From Martensiomyces pterosporus (Eukaryota; Kickxellomycota; Kickxellomycetes; Kickxellales; Kickxellaceae), in the NCBI GenBank assembly GCA_025201845.1, contig MU603950.1, forward strand, positions 125,709-189,708: DNA of 64,000 nt, read 5' to 3'. Both the position numbers and the translations under genes were made by a program. The notes beneath the pieces were generated by a model, which worked only from the letters and a program-made list of their open reading frames with translations, was not told the DNA's origin and ran no database searches. The stretch's first letter is position 1, and each line of letters begins with the position of its first letter. This document shows positions 20,545-31,811 of the stretch, one piece after another.

Positions 20545-23051
20545 GTATATATGATCTAGTTGGTAAGCGCGTTTTAGAGATAGCAAAAAGGGAGTAGGGC
20601 ATTAGGTTCAAGTAGCAACAGGGAGTGGGTTGACAGGGCCTAGGGGCTATAAAGCGTGCTGTGGCCAGGGTGGGTGGGGCTCTTATCTATGTACTTTTTG
20701 AGCGGCTTCAGGACTGTTTGTGGGTGGCTAGCTGGGCAGGATGGTAGGATATGAAAAGACGCCGAAAGACACAGGGGTGCGATAATCGAAAGGTGAGAAG
20801 AATCAAAGAGAGAACAGCAGTGGCGGAAATGCACAGAAGCCGTCACCTTGGAGCTTTGTTGCCTGCTGACGACGCCCTCTACCTTCCGCGTAGCAGCTAG
20901 GAGAGAGGGGCTGGGCTTCCTAATGGCTCTAGGAGAATTACATAGTGTATGCTGATCCATTGGCCAAGAAAATTCGCGCAAAGACGCTGGAGCTGGGATG
21001 GGCGAGCTGCTTGACAGCTTCCGCTGCCCACACCTCCGCCCACTTTTGCCCTGTTTGCCATGGAAGATTCGCTTTGCTCGACCGATGCATACACTTCATT
21101 GTGTGCGGTAGGACGAACAGCGCGGCTGATGCTCGCCCTGTGAGCAAACAGCTTGAGTGCGGGGCGTCCAGTCGGTGGTCTGCGCTCGCATACAACAGGG
21201 ACACAAGGCGGGTGAGTGGGTCAGCCCGTTGCGGTGTCAGAGGCAAGGCCCTGCCTTTACTCCTGCCTTGCTGCAGCCATCCCCCGTGTGCAATCCATGC
21301 CACCTCGCCTTCTAGCGCGCACACCAAGTAAATGCGGCTCCACTATTTGGGGATAGAAAAAACCCCCTCGTGAGCAACTCAAAAAAAAAAACAAGCTGCT
21401 GAAACCACCCCTTGTGTGGGCATGCGATGAGGGGCACATTGCAAACAGCAGGTGCACATGACCCCGCCAGATGCATCTTAATCCTCTGTCTGGTTCGGAG
21501 TGGCGAGTCAGCAGCCAGCACCAGCAGGAGGGGTGTGTCCATGGTGCAAGAGCGCCGATCATCATTTGCATGTTGATTGAAAAAGTGGGACTCGAGACTT
21601 GTGCTGGTTGTAGATGCCATGCAAGACGCTGACGCTCCGCAACAGAGCACACACTTTTGCTGAAGCAGTCCTGTGAAAAGGACCTTGCTGGGTTCACTCT
21701 TTGCGCCTGATGGTCAGCGCTCATTCCCGGATGCTGGCCCGACTAGCGGATAAACAAAGCAGCAGCCATGGCAAATGGAGCCCAGACAACCTGACTGCTG
21801 GCTCTCCGCACTCTGAGAGAGACGAGGCTGTAGGCTGCACATCGCCCACACTCGTGTTTTAGCGTGCGCACTCTTCGGTCCCCAACGCTTGGCATTTATG
21901 GACCGCACCCGCCGCCGATCGTTGACCAAAGCGGGGAAGAGCCGTGATCTGGGACATAAGAAATCAAGGCACAGAGCGGCCAGCTGCTTGGTATGGCTGC
22001 CAGCACCAGCATGATAGGCAGGGCAGAGAAAGCAGCTACGGACTTGCGTGCGGCGGACCTTTTCCTTCCCGCTGACAGCGACCTGTTTATTGGAGCGACA
22101 TGATGGTGATCTAGTGCGGGTTGAATGGAATAAGGGAAGTATATCCCTTTCTTGCTTCATGCACAGGGCCAGCCATGCGAGCTCAGGTGTGCATGCCTGA
22201 GCAACGCGGCCACGAGCCAAACAGGGGGCGCTAAATACAAGGGCGAGGATCCCTCGCTGCCTGTGATTATGATACCAAGGCAGCCAAATGGCAGTGGCCC
22301 ATCTGGCTCCCACACCTCAAACTGCAGCAAGCAGTCCTTCTTGGGCAACTCATTTGTTTGCCACAGCCTCCTTGCGTTGCCAGCCACGGCGCAGCGAGCC
22401 GCTAGGTTCGTTCTCATCCACTCCTCCCCCGTCGCTGTGGCCTACGCACCATTGGCTGGCTCGTTGCACAGGAACAGGATAGAGCCAGACAGCCCGCGTC
22501 CAAGGTGCACTGCTGTTGGGGGAGCAAGGGCTGTGCGGAGGCAGGCGTGCTCGTCTCAGGCACGGGGAATAAGCGGTAAATCAGTCCTCGATGTTTTATT
22601 TCCATTCATCGCTCAAGGCGTTATCTCCTTTTCTTTTTTTTCCTGCCTGGTTTCGGCTTCAGTGCTTCTTCATTTGGCTATCACGTTATTTCCTAGCTCT
22701 TGCTCTTCTTTCATTTCCACCACATTTTTCTTTTGCTTCTTTTGTTATATAACCGCGGGAACGAAGCGGCGAGCGTGGATTTCCCAGCCTAAATTTGTAC
22801 ACAGGAGAATACCGCTTGCGCGCTTAGGGCAATTACTTGCTTTCATTTCCTCCAAGGCGCAGCTGCTCAAGAGCTGCCGTCTGGAGACAGAGACGGATAA
22901 ACGTCTGCTTACTCGCTGCTCAAAGGCAATAGACCATACTTATCACGCAGGCACACCCTTGTCCAAATAAGAGGGTAAAGCAGACCGAAGGAGAAGGCCA
23001 GGAATTCAGTCACAGCCCCCTTGGAGTGGCAAGAGGAACAAACATACGCGG
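20545..23051. other. Long shared upstream region of two Zn2Cys6 genes
   Basis: 2.5 kb of gene-free DNA between two divergently transcribed regulators. It contains several short open frames on both strands without family features, a poly-A run near 21380-21391 and a TATA box at 22746-22752. Probably bidirectional regulatory sequence. Confidence 0.5.
22746..22752 (+). promoter_or_regulatory. TATA-like element upstream of Zn2Cys6 factor B
   Basis: TATATAA, 300 bp before ATG 23052, within a T-rich promoter segment (22620-22745). Confidence 0.35.
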
Positions 23052-26000
23052 ATGGCTGAGGCCAGCGACAGTGACCGGATAGAGGCCAACGGGACCAGTA
23101 GCGTCAGCGCCCCCAACGACAATAATGGCGGCGACATGGCAGAGCCCGGACAAGCAGCGAGCAATGCGACCAAAAAGGCTCCCGTAAAATGCCAGGCCTG
23201 CACAAGCTGTCGCCAGAAGAAAGTGCGGTGTGATGGAGGCAAGCCCGTGTGTACAGCGTGCCAAAGGAGCGGTGCCGACTGCCAGTACGTGCCGTCGAGG
23301 AGGCGTGGTCGCCCGGCACGCGCCCATAGAGAGTACGAGCGTCCGTATGCAAACCCGATGCCCATCCTCCCGCGCCAGCCTCGTATGACCGGACCTCACA
23401 CACCGCATAACCCATCTGCTGCAGGAAACAGCCCGTCTATTGCGTCAGCACTGCCCATTCAGGTGGATCCGTCAAAGTACCAGCCTGCGCCTGCGCTACA
23501 GCTGCCACCGAATCGCGTGCTGCCCACACTGCCTCATCTTCAGCCGTCGCAGTCGGGCCAAGGAAGATTGCCGCCGCCTCCACCGACTGCTCCGCTCAAG
23601 ACAATGCCATCGGGTGCACTGCTGCCACCGATGCTACCCTCGCCACCCCGAAACCAGCACCAGCAACCACAGCAGCAGCAGCAGCTATCGAAATCGAGCC
23701 ATGCACAGCAGAGACACCACCAGCACAGCCAGCAAACACTCGCCCCGTTGGGAAGCATTCTCGCAGCAGCGCTGTTCCCAGGCAGCCCGCATTCAGCATC
23801 AGAGGACGATGGCGGCCACTCGGGCCACCGGTCGTCGGGGAGTGAGAGCCCGCTGCCCAGGCATGTGCATCCGCCGCCATTCCTGGTTCCGGCTGGAGAG
23901 CGCGGCGGACACCAGACAATGGCGCAAGCAACGCCGCTGGTGATCCCACGGCCCAACCAGTTCTTCCCGCCATCCAGCACTGGCGCCAACAGCTACATGG
24001 ACCCGAACATTGTCGAGTTCTTCCACTATTTCAACGCACTATTCCCCATCGTCCACTGGCCCTCGTTCAAGGAGGCGTACGACGACGGAACCGTCCCGAA
24101 CTACCTGATTCTCGCCATCCGTGCGCTGTCCAAGCGCTACTCGAAGCAGCCATCCGTGGTACTTTCAGGGCAGCTCTATGCAGCTGGACAGGATCTGGCG
24201 GCCATTGCGACATCGCTGGCTGAGGCTGCCACACGCGAGGACCCCAATACCTACTTGATTCAAACTTGGATCATCTTGTCCATGTTTGAGTTTGGCATGG
24301 GGCGTATGAAGCAGGCTGCCGATCGACGTGAACTTGCAGTAAGGTAAGGCAGCACAGCAAAAACAAAAACATGCTCCCTATCGTGTACACACAAACTCGT
24401 ATGCATGGCCATGGGAGAGATATTCAGCTGCTATTGTATGAAGAGCGTCTTAGTGACGCATACCATTTGTCGCTTGTTGCTGCAGTTTCCACGCTCCCCC
24501 CTTCTCGCTCCCCCCCCCCACATTGGCATCGTCCACCCACCCACCCCAATCTCCCTGCTGCCAATTCCTGCCTCCCTACATTGCTTGCTTGTGTCTCTTG
24601 CGCCGATGCCAATTCGCTGGCGATGGCAAGCGAGCAAAGTGCGCACCGCAATAGTAGCAATAGGAGAGGGTCTGGTCATGCACACTCACCCCTCGCTCCT
24701 TCTTTGCTCAGTGCTTCGCACGTGCCAGCGCTGCTGGGAAAAAGCAGCATGGCAGCAGCGTTCTAGCTTTGCTCGGCAGGCGTGCCGTTCTAGCTGTGTG
24801 GGCGAATGCACCTGCCCATTGGTGCAGCTCGTCCCTGGTTGGTGTGCTGTTAGCCTAGCCGCAAAGTGCGAAGGAGCGAAAAGCGCCCGAATGTATTAGA
24901 GCTGCCACCTCCAAGCACACCACCGCCAACACCGTGTCCAGCTGCCGAGGTGCGATGTTCAGGGCTGACCGGTGCCAACTGTGGTTTGCTACAATATGTG
25001 CTGAATTGATATTCCACGCTGAACAAGAGCTAAAAATAATGTTGCCTACTTGCTTGGCGTGTCTAGGCTGGCGTACCAGCTTGATTTGAGTCATATCGAG
25101 GTACGTGCCAGCCAGCGCCGTGCTCGGTCTCTCATCGTGGCAGAGAACTGCCGGCGAGTCTGGTGGTCGCTGTTCTACGCAGACCGGTATTTCTCTTTGG
25201 TGTCGAGTGATCCCGGCATCAGCCCGGCTATCCACGAGTCCACGTATCGCGTCGGGTTCCCACGGGCAATGCGCGAGGCGACGCCGCCGCCCCAGCCAGC
25301 AGGGGCCACGGGCTCTGGGCCGTCGTACGTGGAGTTCCCCAGGTATATGGACCACGACGTGATTCTGTGGTTCCAATCGGCCATTCCGCTGTCGCTGGTC
25401 ATGGGCCACATTGCGCACCAGTGTCGCGCTGCCGAGCAGCTGTTCCGCAACGGACTGGCTGAGCGGCCTGTAGACAAGCTGTGGGAGGATCCCGAGTGGC
25501 TAGGTTCGCTGTCGGAGTTTGTCAAGAGTTTTTTGGTCATTGACGCAGAGATCACACAGTGGCGCCAGCAGCTCAATGCTGCAACCACCATGTCGATGTC
25601 GCCCATCGATAGCCCCGAGATCGTGCAGGCTGAGTTTGCGGCGAATGGTGATGACAAGCAGGAGGCGCACAGCACACGCGACGTCACACTGTTCCATCGC
25701 GAGCTGCAGTACCACGGCCTGGTTATCATCCACCAGTGCTTGGCTCTGTACTCGTACGAGAAGCTCCGTCTGCGCCTGAGCGCCCTGGCGTCGGCATGCA
25801 CGCCGCTGCTGTGGCTAGAGAGCACGGCCACGCAGGCGTGGAAGAAGGTTGTAAGATCCGCGGATATCATCCGTAGCAAGGCCAACGTGCGCGCAACCGA
25901 GCTTGCAAATGCTCGGGCGTCTGCCTCGGGAACAATGCCGAATGGCGCAGCGCCTGAGCCCGAGTGGGAGCTGTGCGCGCCGCATATGCCGTTCCTCCTG

Positions 26001-26867
26001 TACCTGTCTGCTAAAGTGCATGTGTGCCAGTACCACTGGCAAAAGATCGCATTGGCGCGTACAAGAGCAGAGTCACACACGCGGCAGCGGATGCTGGCCA
26101 GCCCGAATCGACCAAGCATGGACCGCCAGCCGTCCAATCTCGAACCGCAAGTAACGCCGTCGTTTGTGCAGCCATTTAGCCAACCGGCATCTGCTGTTGG
26201 AACGCCTACGTCGAGCCAGGAAGGCTGGGGCTCTTCTGCCGGCGTAGGTCCAGCTCCAGCGCAAGGAAACAACAGTAGCGGTGTCCACACGGCGCTTAGC
26301 TCCAGCCATCCGACGCCGGTGTCTGGCGAAATGATGCAGCCTCGCGATGCAGGGACCCCCGTGATGACTACCTCTGGAGCCGCTGCACTTGCAGCCGCCC
26401 AAGCAGCCGCCCAAGCAGCAGCAGCAGCAGCAAGCAGGCACACTACACCACAGCCTAGCCGTGGCGGATCCAACACACACCTGCACTCCCTCAACAAGGA
26501 AGCCATGCCAGGTGGTGAGCCGTCGACTGTTGAGATGGCAGATGCGGCCTCGGCAAGCCGCTCTGACGACGCATCGGTGGACAGCAGCAACCCCATGCGC
26601 ACTGCAGCTGAGAGCAATGTGACCAGGATGAACGTCGATGGCGCCGAGACAACAAACGAGGAGGATATCGAGATCAAGCTCGCTCGTCGTGTGGAGAGCT
26701 CCAAGCAGCGGCTGGAGCTCCTTCTGCGGCTCCTGTCCACTTGCCAAGAGTACTGGGCCGACCATGACTATGTGCAGCTCTTGCGCAGCATGCTTGACTG
26801 GCCCGACGAGTGGACCACTTCTATGCACATGCTTGAGCGTCTGCTCCTTGAGCTTAGAATCGACTAG
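23052..26867 (+). CDS. Zn2Cys6 transcription factor B, one long intron
   Basis: Coding sequence joins 23052-24343 and 25067-26867 (1030 residues). The zinc cluster is C50-x2-C53-x6-C60-x6-C67-x2-C70-x6-C77, followed by an AT-hook-like RRRGRPAR. After a Pro/Gln/Ser-rich linker the fungal transcription factor homology domain begins at FFHYFNALFPIVHWPSF. The splice joins ELAV to RLAYQLDLSHIE, restoring the family motif that precedes ENCRRVWWSLFYADRY. Donor GTAAGG at 24344 and acceptor TCTAG ending at 25066 give a 723-nt intron. A second GTAAGG five bases earlier would break the frame. The C-terminal part has Ala/Gln-rich low-complexity stretches. Target genes are unknown. Confidence 0.9.
24344..25066 (+). 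other. 723-nt intron of Zn2Cys6 factor B
   Basis: Defined by GTAAGG and TCTAG and by restored coding of a conserved motif. It is much longer than the CysRS intron. It has a C-rich tract near 24495-24520 and no supported gene. Confidence 0.8.
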
Positions 26868-27195
26868 TCACTCCGTTGCCTTTCCCTCCTTCTGGTGGCA
26901 CTATATGCTCTCTCTTTACTCCTGCTCTGTCACTGTCTATAGCTTCTCTATTCATATACATTTCTTCATTCCTTGGCCTGCCTTTTAATAGCCGTCTCTC
27001 TCCCTTTTCCACAAGCGCAGAAGCTGCTGCTGCCGCGCGCGCACAAACGAACAGATCAAAACAGCACCAGTGTTTTCGGGGAGTACTGTAACAAGTGCAT
27101 TTGTTGAAGCGACAAAAGGCGTGAACTATAAAGCGGCGTTTAAAGCAGGCAATGGTAGGAGAAAACGCCCAAGCAAGAGCCAGTGTGGCTGGTGC
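26868..27195. other. Convergent 3' region
   Basis: Separates the 3' ends of factor B and the PNPOx-like gene. It is pyrimidine-rich at first; no other feature is seen. Confidence 0.4.
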
Positions 27196-28005
27196 TCAGG
27201 GGTTGATGTTGGTCACAGTCCAGGAAGTATCGCCGCGGCGCTTGTACAGCTTCCTAGTGGCCTGTTCAAGATCAACGATGTCGACCTTGTTCACATCGAC
27301 AAAAACCAGCACGTAGTTGCGACGCGCATCGGCCTCGTACTTTTCGCGTGCAACTGGGTCCTCGATCTTTGGGATCTCCATCGGGTACAGCGCCGGATCT
27401 GCCGATCTGATCTTCCCTGGAGCAGGCCACGAGTACCATGCCTGCAGCACAGGCGCATGGTGGAGATACGCTTGCTCGCGAATAAACTCAGCATCAATCT
27501 CGACTTTGCTGTTGTCCAAGTCCAAGGAATGATGTGCTTCCTCCTTTTCCTGCGGCTCCTCCTCCTCCTCCTCAGCCTGTGTGCCATCCCGAGGCCAGAT
27601 TCTGTGACGAATGTCCAGCGAAAGCGTGCTGTAATTGGGGTTATCCGGGTGAAAGAGCAAGTGCGCCTGGCCGCTGCACCTGACCTGCACCTGGACGTGG
27701 GGGAGCCAGAACGCCAGCTGCACGTCGTTTGTGTTGACCAGTTCCTGCACCTTGTTGCTCTTCGCATGCGTGCAGAACGTCAGCACGTCGGACGTCCATT
27801 GGCCGTGGTCATCTTTGGAGATCCGCAAGAACCCGTCGCCCACGAAGCCGCGTGGCGATAGCATGCGCACTGCTGGGCGTCCGTTGAGGTCCACTGTGGA
27901 CAAGGCCACCGGCGGGAACCGCTGCTTGCTGAACTCGCGCTCCCTGTCGAGGTATTTGTTGAATGCTTGCTTCCATTCAGGATCTCGCTTTGAAGTGCCA
28001 TTCAT
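27196..28005 (-). CDS. PNPOx-like FMN-binding protein (Alr4036/Pyridox_oxase_2 type)
   Basis: Split-barrel flavoprotein related to pyridoxamine 5'-phosphate oxidase, 269 residues from ATG 28005. The N-terminal WKQAFNKYLDRE and the strand pattern ALSTVDLNGRPAVRMLSPRGFV are typical of the Alr4036-like FMN-binding domain. LTFCTHAKSNKVQELVNTNDVQLAFWLP matches the FMN phosphate-binding strand-turn region. The later EFIREQAYLHHAPVLQAWYSWP resembles the RxxRxR/W tail of PNPOx relatives, with an acidic insertion (EEEEEEPQEKEE) before it. True activity as a pyridoxal-phosphate oxidase is not proven; many relatives bind FMN or other cofactors with different roles. The frame extends upstream only with a non-ATG codon. 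Confidence 0.8.
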   Translation of the reverse strand: MNGTSKRDPEWKQAFNKYLDREREFSKQRFPPVALSTVDLNGRPAVRMLSPRGFVGDGFLRISKDDHGQWTSDVLTFCTHAKSNKVQELVNTNDVQLAFWLPHVQVQVRCSGQAHLLFHPDNPNYSTLSLDIRHRIWPRDGTQAEEEEEEPQEKEEAHHSLDLDNSKVEIDAEFIREQAYLHHAPVLQAWYSWPAPGKIRSADPALYPMEIPKIEDPVAREKYEADARRNYVLVFVDVNKVDIVDLEQATRKLYKRRGDTSWTVTNINP

Positions 28006-28465
28006 ATTGCCGCTGCCTGCTGCTACCTTGCGTCGTTTGGACACCACCTTGTTTCGAAGAGAGTAATTGAGGGAAAGTACCACTAAATGTGTGTCGAGGC
28101 TGAGATTGCGCCTAGCTGTGTCGGTATAAGGAGCTAAATTCGGGGAGCAAGTGCACAGACGAACACGTATGCTCGGAGGAGACGAGAGCAAAGGAAAAGA
28201 CGAGTCATGCCTCTTTATTCGCAGCGCTGTTCATGGAAGAGCATAAGGCAATCGGCTGAGGACTCGGCGGGCGGCGGGAGTGGAGCACAGCTTGGCCAGC
28301 CCTCTCGCTCGTGCATCGTGCATAGGCTGGACAGTTGCTCCAGGGTCAGGGGTTCAAGATAACAAGGCGCAGCGCAGTTCCCCACTCTCCCACCGCAAGG
28401 GACTGGGGCCACTGTGGCCACACAGCGGCTTCCAGGGCGTTCACCCCTTTGCCTTGGGCTCGCTT
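28006..28465. other. Intergenic region between PNPOx-like gene and ALG13
   Basis: Promoter of the PNPOx-like gene and 3' flank of ALG13. No other feature is seen. Confidence 0.4.
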
Positions 28466-28972
28466 CTATTGCGGCAACAGCGTCTCCTCGTCAAGTATCT
28501 CGCCAATCGGCTGCGGGTCGGCACGCGGATATGGCCTCAGCTTTGTGAACTGGCCCTCGGCCACCGCACTCGCCAGCTCATCGGGCTCAGAAGCAACCAA
28601 ATAGCCCTCGCGCGCCAGCGCTGTGGCAATCTCGCTCTGGTGGTTGTCCATCAGCCTGCGGTTTACCACAACAATGGCCGGCTTGCGGCTGTGCAGGGCT
28701 TCGAGTATCGACCCCGTTCCCGCATGGCAGATGACGAGGTCTGCCTGGTCGACAAATCTCAGCGGCGTGCTCGTGTAGTCAAAGGACTCGATCGCAACCC
28801 CGAATGTGTCTGTCTGTGTCTGAGGCGGTGAGAACGCCTGCTCGCTGGATCCATACTGCACTGTGAGCCTGCGGAACCCGCGGCTTGCCAGCGACCGCAG
28901 AAACTCCTTCGAGCTCACTGCACGCACCAGGTCGTCGAAGCCCGTTGACCCAACCGTGACGTAAACGGACAT
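28466..28972 (-). CDS. ALG13: UDP-GlcNAc transferase subunit ALG13
   Basis: Catalytic subunit of the enzyme that adds the second GlcNAc to the dolichol-linked oligosaccharide on the cytosolic ER face, in complex with the membrane protein ALG14. The 168-residue protein starts MSVYVTVGSTGFDDLV, the GT-B family N-terminal glycine motif. It contains VICHAGTGSILEAL and KPAIVVVNRRLMDNHQSEIA, the conserved UDP-GlcNAc-binding elements. Its length is close to that of yeast Alg13. ATG 28972 gives exactly the family start; the open frame upstream is unrelated and antisense to the neighbour. An A/T-rich TATA-like stretch at 29164-29176 lies about 190 bp upstream. ALG14 is not in the window. Confidence 0.94.
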   Translation of the reverse strand: MSVYVTVGSTGFDDLVRAVSSKEFLRSLASRGFRRLTVQYGSSEQAFSPPQTQTDTFGVAIESFDYTSTPLRFVDQADLVICHAGTGSILEALHSRKPAIVVVNRRLMDNHQSEIATALAREGYLVASEPDELASAVAEGQFTKLRPYPRADPQPIGEILDEETLLPQ

Positions 28973-29195
28973 TTGAGACGCCAAACAGCGGACGGTATGT
29001 AAATGCAAAGTTAATTGGCGGAAGTAGCGATTGCGCTTGGGAGAGGCCAGGCCGCTGAGCTCACCTAGCTGAATTGTCGCGCATATCCGTTCTTGTGGGA
29101 GAAAGATGTGCTTGTTTCTGGTTTGCGCAGTGGTCAAAAGCTGCTCTAGAAGAAGGGCATGGAATAAATATAAAAGCCAATGTAATCCAAGGGCC

Positions 29196-31811
29196 TTAAA
29201 TCTCGTTGATGGCCGTGTCAATAAGCGACCGGCCGCTGGATTCAAGGCCCTGCTCGGCCCGCTCGATCTGCCAGGCTGCCAGCTGCACCTGAGCATCCGC
29301 CCTCTGCACACTCCAGTTGGCGTACGCGAGCTCGAACCCGGTCTTCCTAGCACTTGCCGAGAGATCCTTGACGCGCCTGGCCTGCTCTCTAGCCCGCTCA
29401 CGAGCCTTGAGCCACTCCTCGCTCTCAGGGAACTTGGAGATACAGAAATCGGTTCCATTTTCGAACGCTGGCAGCACCTGGTCTTGCGGTGCACCACTGG
29501 ACCCCGATCCAGACCCACGGTCGCCGTGAAGTCCAGACCCATTGCCTCCATAGTGCGGGTTGGCGCCCGGAGACTGCACGCGCGACTGCTGGTACCCTTG
29601 GGTGCCGTGGTAATGGCCGCCCATGCTCGAGTTTCTGCTATGCGCCTCGTACTCGTATCTGCTGCCGTACGGCGTGTGGGAGCTGGACATGCTATGGCTG
29701 CCCCCTTTGGGTGTTCCTGACTGGCGCCTTAGCGACCGAGACGAGTATGTGCGGTACGGCGTGTCATGCGTCTGGTAGTATGAGGGCGATCCTGGCCGCT
29801 CTGCTCCACGAGACGGCTGTCCGTGCGTGGAGTGTGCGTGCGGCATGGGTGGAGGCGGTGGAGGCGGGTTAGTCGAGTCTGCACTGCCCAGGTCGTCTGG
29901 TCTGTGGGGCTGTGCCGACGGCGATGCATAAAGCCGTCCAGATACAGGCGAGCGCGACCCAGCACCAGCCGGAGCAATGCCCATAGAGTCGCCATACATG
30001 TGCCGCCTTGAGTCGCCAGCTGCAGACTCATACGACCCGTTGGAAGCCCTGGGCTCGCGCGAGTACGCTGTCGGCGACCTGGAGCGAGATGCACCGCGTG
30101 ACAGCGGGCGTGCCGAGTGTGCATATCTGCTGTCACCATGGTCGAATCTGGCCGACCGCTCGGCATCGCGAGGAGTCCGCGAACGCTGGCGCGTGGGACT
30201 AGCGTTGCCATCGTAGTGTCTCGATTCTGTAGGCGATCGCATCTCCCCCGAGTCATAGCGGTCATATCGGCTATAGTAGTGGCGCTCAGAGCGATGTCCA
30301 CCCTCGCGCGCATCAGGGCTCTGTGTGCTGGCATATCTGGACGAGTAGCCTTCGTTGTATCTAGAGTGGTACGCCGACCTACCTCCGTAGGGCTCCCGCG
30401 GCCGATAGTCACGCCGGTCTGGGTAGTCATCGTACCGCCTGCGATATGCGCCACTGCTACCGCCACCGCCTCCCGAATAGCTGCGGTACTCGCCAGACCT
30501 CCTGCCTCCAGATCCATGCGATTCAAGTCTCTGGTATTCTCCGATGCGACTCCGACTCCGGCTCCGACTCCGACCGCCTTCCCTGGAACCATGGCCTCTG
30601 CTATGGCTTCTTGCTGGATAGGACGACACACCGCCACGACCATAGCTGCTATCGCTCCGACTTCTGCTGCGAATTTGGGCATCTGAAAGACCCCTGCTGT
30701 AGTCCGCGTCTATTGGCTTGTCTAGATCTACCTCGCCCTCGACATGCTCGCCCTCCTCAATGTCATCTGCATCTGGTGCTTGTCCAGGCTCAGCAGCAGC
30801 AGCAGCAGTAGCAGCAGCAGGAGAAGGTTCTGTGGTAGTAGCTGCAACGCTGGCTGTGCCCAAGGCTGCACTGTCTGCTGCGCGTGTGTCAGCCGTATCT
30901 GGCCGGGCAGATGTCGATGCCTTGTCACCAACAGCGGAGCTCAGTTTGGCTGATGCAGTGCGATCCTCACCTACTTTAGCCCCCGGATCTGGGCTAGCGA
31001 CCTTGGGGGCTGCCGAGGCTTGCTTAGCAGGCAGGCTACCCTCTGCTACTGGCACATCAGGGTTTATTGGTCTATCTGACACAGCACGCACACGAGACCT
31101 GAGCTCCTCAATAGCACGCTCTTTGTCTATATCCCTGCGAGCAATTTCCTCTTCGCCCACCTCTTCACGCGCCCCATATGCTGGGCGCGCATACGGGTAC
31201 CTGCCAGTATCCCGTCTGCGGTACCTTGGTGTATCGCGCTCGTACCTGCGATAATACCCACCAGACCTTGAATACTCGCGCTCTCCATATCGGCTTTGCC
31301 TATACGACCCACTGCGATAGTCGCCTTCGTCACCACGATATAGTGCATCGCCACGACGCGGCGGCATTCCGTCGTGGTATCCATACGACGATGTGCGGCG
31401 CGAGTACTCGCGCGAGCGTGACCTGGTCCTAGAAGTAGACCGCGAGCGCGACCGCCCGCCGCCTCTACGGTAGTAGTACTCCTCATCGGCACCTCTGCTC
31501 CATCCAGGGGACCGCGAGTATACGCCACCGCCCCTTGCTTCGTCGTGCCGTGATTCGTACTCGCCACCACGCCTGCCGCCGCTGTACGCGCTTCTAGTGT
31601 CGCCGTCATCTTCTCGCGCTGCTCCCACAGAGGAGCCCACGGTGTCTTGCTGAGCTGGGTGGCTGGCACCAGACACACCGTCTTGCCGCGCGCTATTTCC
31701 ATCGCCTATTTCGCCTTCGCGAATAGCTGATGTAAGCGCGCCGAATCGAGAGGACAGCGAGTTCTCTGCAATTTGGCCAGCGTCAAAGTCCGCTTCGCCT
31801 TCTTCGCTCAT
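29196..31811 (-). CDS. Arg/Ser-rich (RS/RG) protein with C-terminal coiled coil
   Basis: Unrecognised 871-residue protein. The N-terminus is acidic (MSEEGEADFDAGQIAENS). A long RS/RG/RY-rich region follows (about 60-650), with RSRSRS runs in SRSRSTSRTRSRSRE and many Tyr-Ser and Gly-Gly repeats, as in splicing-associated SR proteins and other condensate-forming RNA binders. The last 90 residues (from about PAFENGTDFCISKFPESEEW) are ordered and rich in Ala, Glu, Arg and Gln, predicted as helical/coiled coil. No RRM or zinc finger is seen. A nuclear RNA-processing role is inferred from composition. ATG 31811 follows a short non-ATG extension. It is divergent from the eL29 gene. Confidence 0.75.
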   Translation of the reverse strand: MSEEGEADFDAGQIAENSLSSRFGALTSAIREGEIGDGNSARQDGVSGASHPAQQDTVGSSVGAAREDDGDTRSAYSGGRRGGEYESRHDEARGGGVYSRSPGWSRGADEEYYYRRGGGRSRSRSTSRTRSRSREYSRRTSSYGYHDGMPPRRGDALYRGDEGDYRSGSYRQSRYGEREYSRSGGYYRRYERDTPRYRRRDTGRYPYARPAYGAREEVGEEEIARRDIDKERAIEELRSRVRAVSDRPINPDVPVAEGSLPAKQASAAPKVASPDPGAKVGEDRTASAKLSSAVGDKASTSARPDTADTRAADSAALGTASVAATTTEPSPAAATAAAAAEPGQAPDADDIEEGEHVEGEVDLDKPIDADYSRGLSDAQIRSRSRSDSSYGRGGVSSYPARSHSRGHGSREGGRSRSRSRSRIGEYQRLESHGSGGRRSGEYRSYSGGGGGSSGAYRRRYDDYPDRRDYRPREPYGGRSAYHSRYNEGYSSRYASTQSPDAREGGHRSERHYYSRYDRYDSGEMRSPTESRHYDGNASPTRQRSRTPRDAERSARFDHGDSRYAHSARPLSRGASRSRSPTAYSREPRASNGSYESAAGDSRRHMYGDSMGIAPAGAGSRSPVSGRLYASPSAQPHRPDDLGSADSTNPPPPPPPMPHAHSTHGQPSRGAERPGSPSYYQTHDTPYRTYSSRSLRRQSGTPKGGSHSMSSSHTPYGSRYEYEAHSRNSSMGGHYHGTQGYQQSRVQSPGANPHYGGNGSGLHGDRGSGSGSSGAPQDQVLPAFENGTDFCISKFPESEEWLKARERAREQARRVKDLSASARKTGFELAYANWSVQRADAQVQLAAWQIERAEQGLESSGRSLIDTAINEI

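Noticed and set aside
25175..26740. 521-residue frame antisense to factor B
   Set aside because: Opposite a well-supported transcription factor exon; composition is low-complexity Ser/Ala/Arg.
27070..27861. 263-residue plus-strand frame
   Set aside because: Antisense to the PNPOx-like gene, which has a recognisable domain.
28340..28370. Possible tRNA B box (GGGGTTCAAG)
   Set aside because: It lacks the following conserved bases, and no cloverleaf can be drawn around it.
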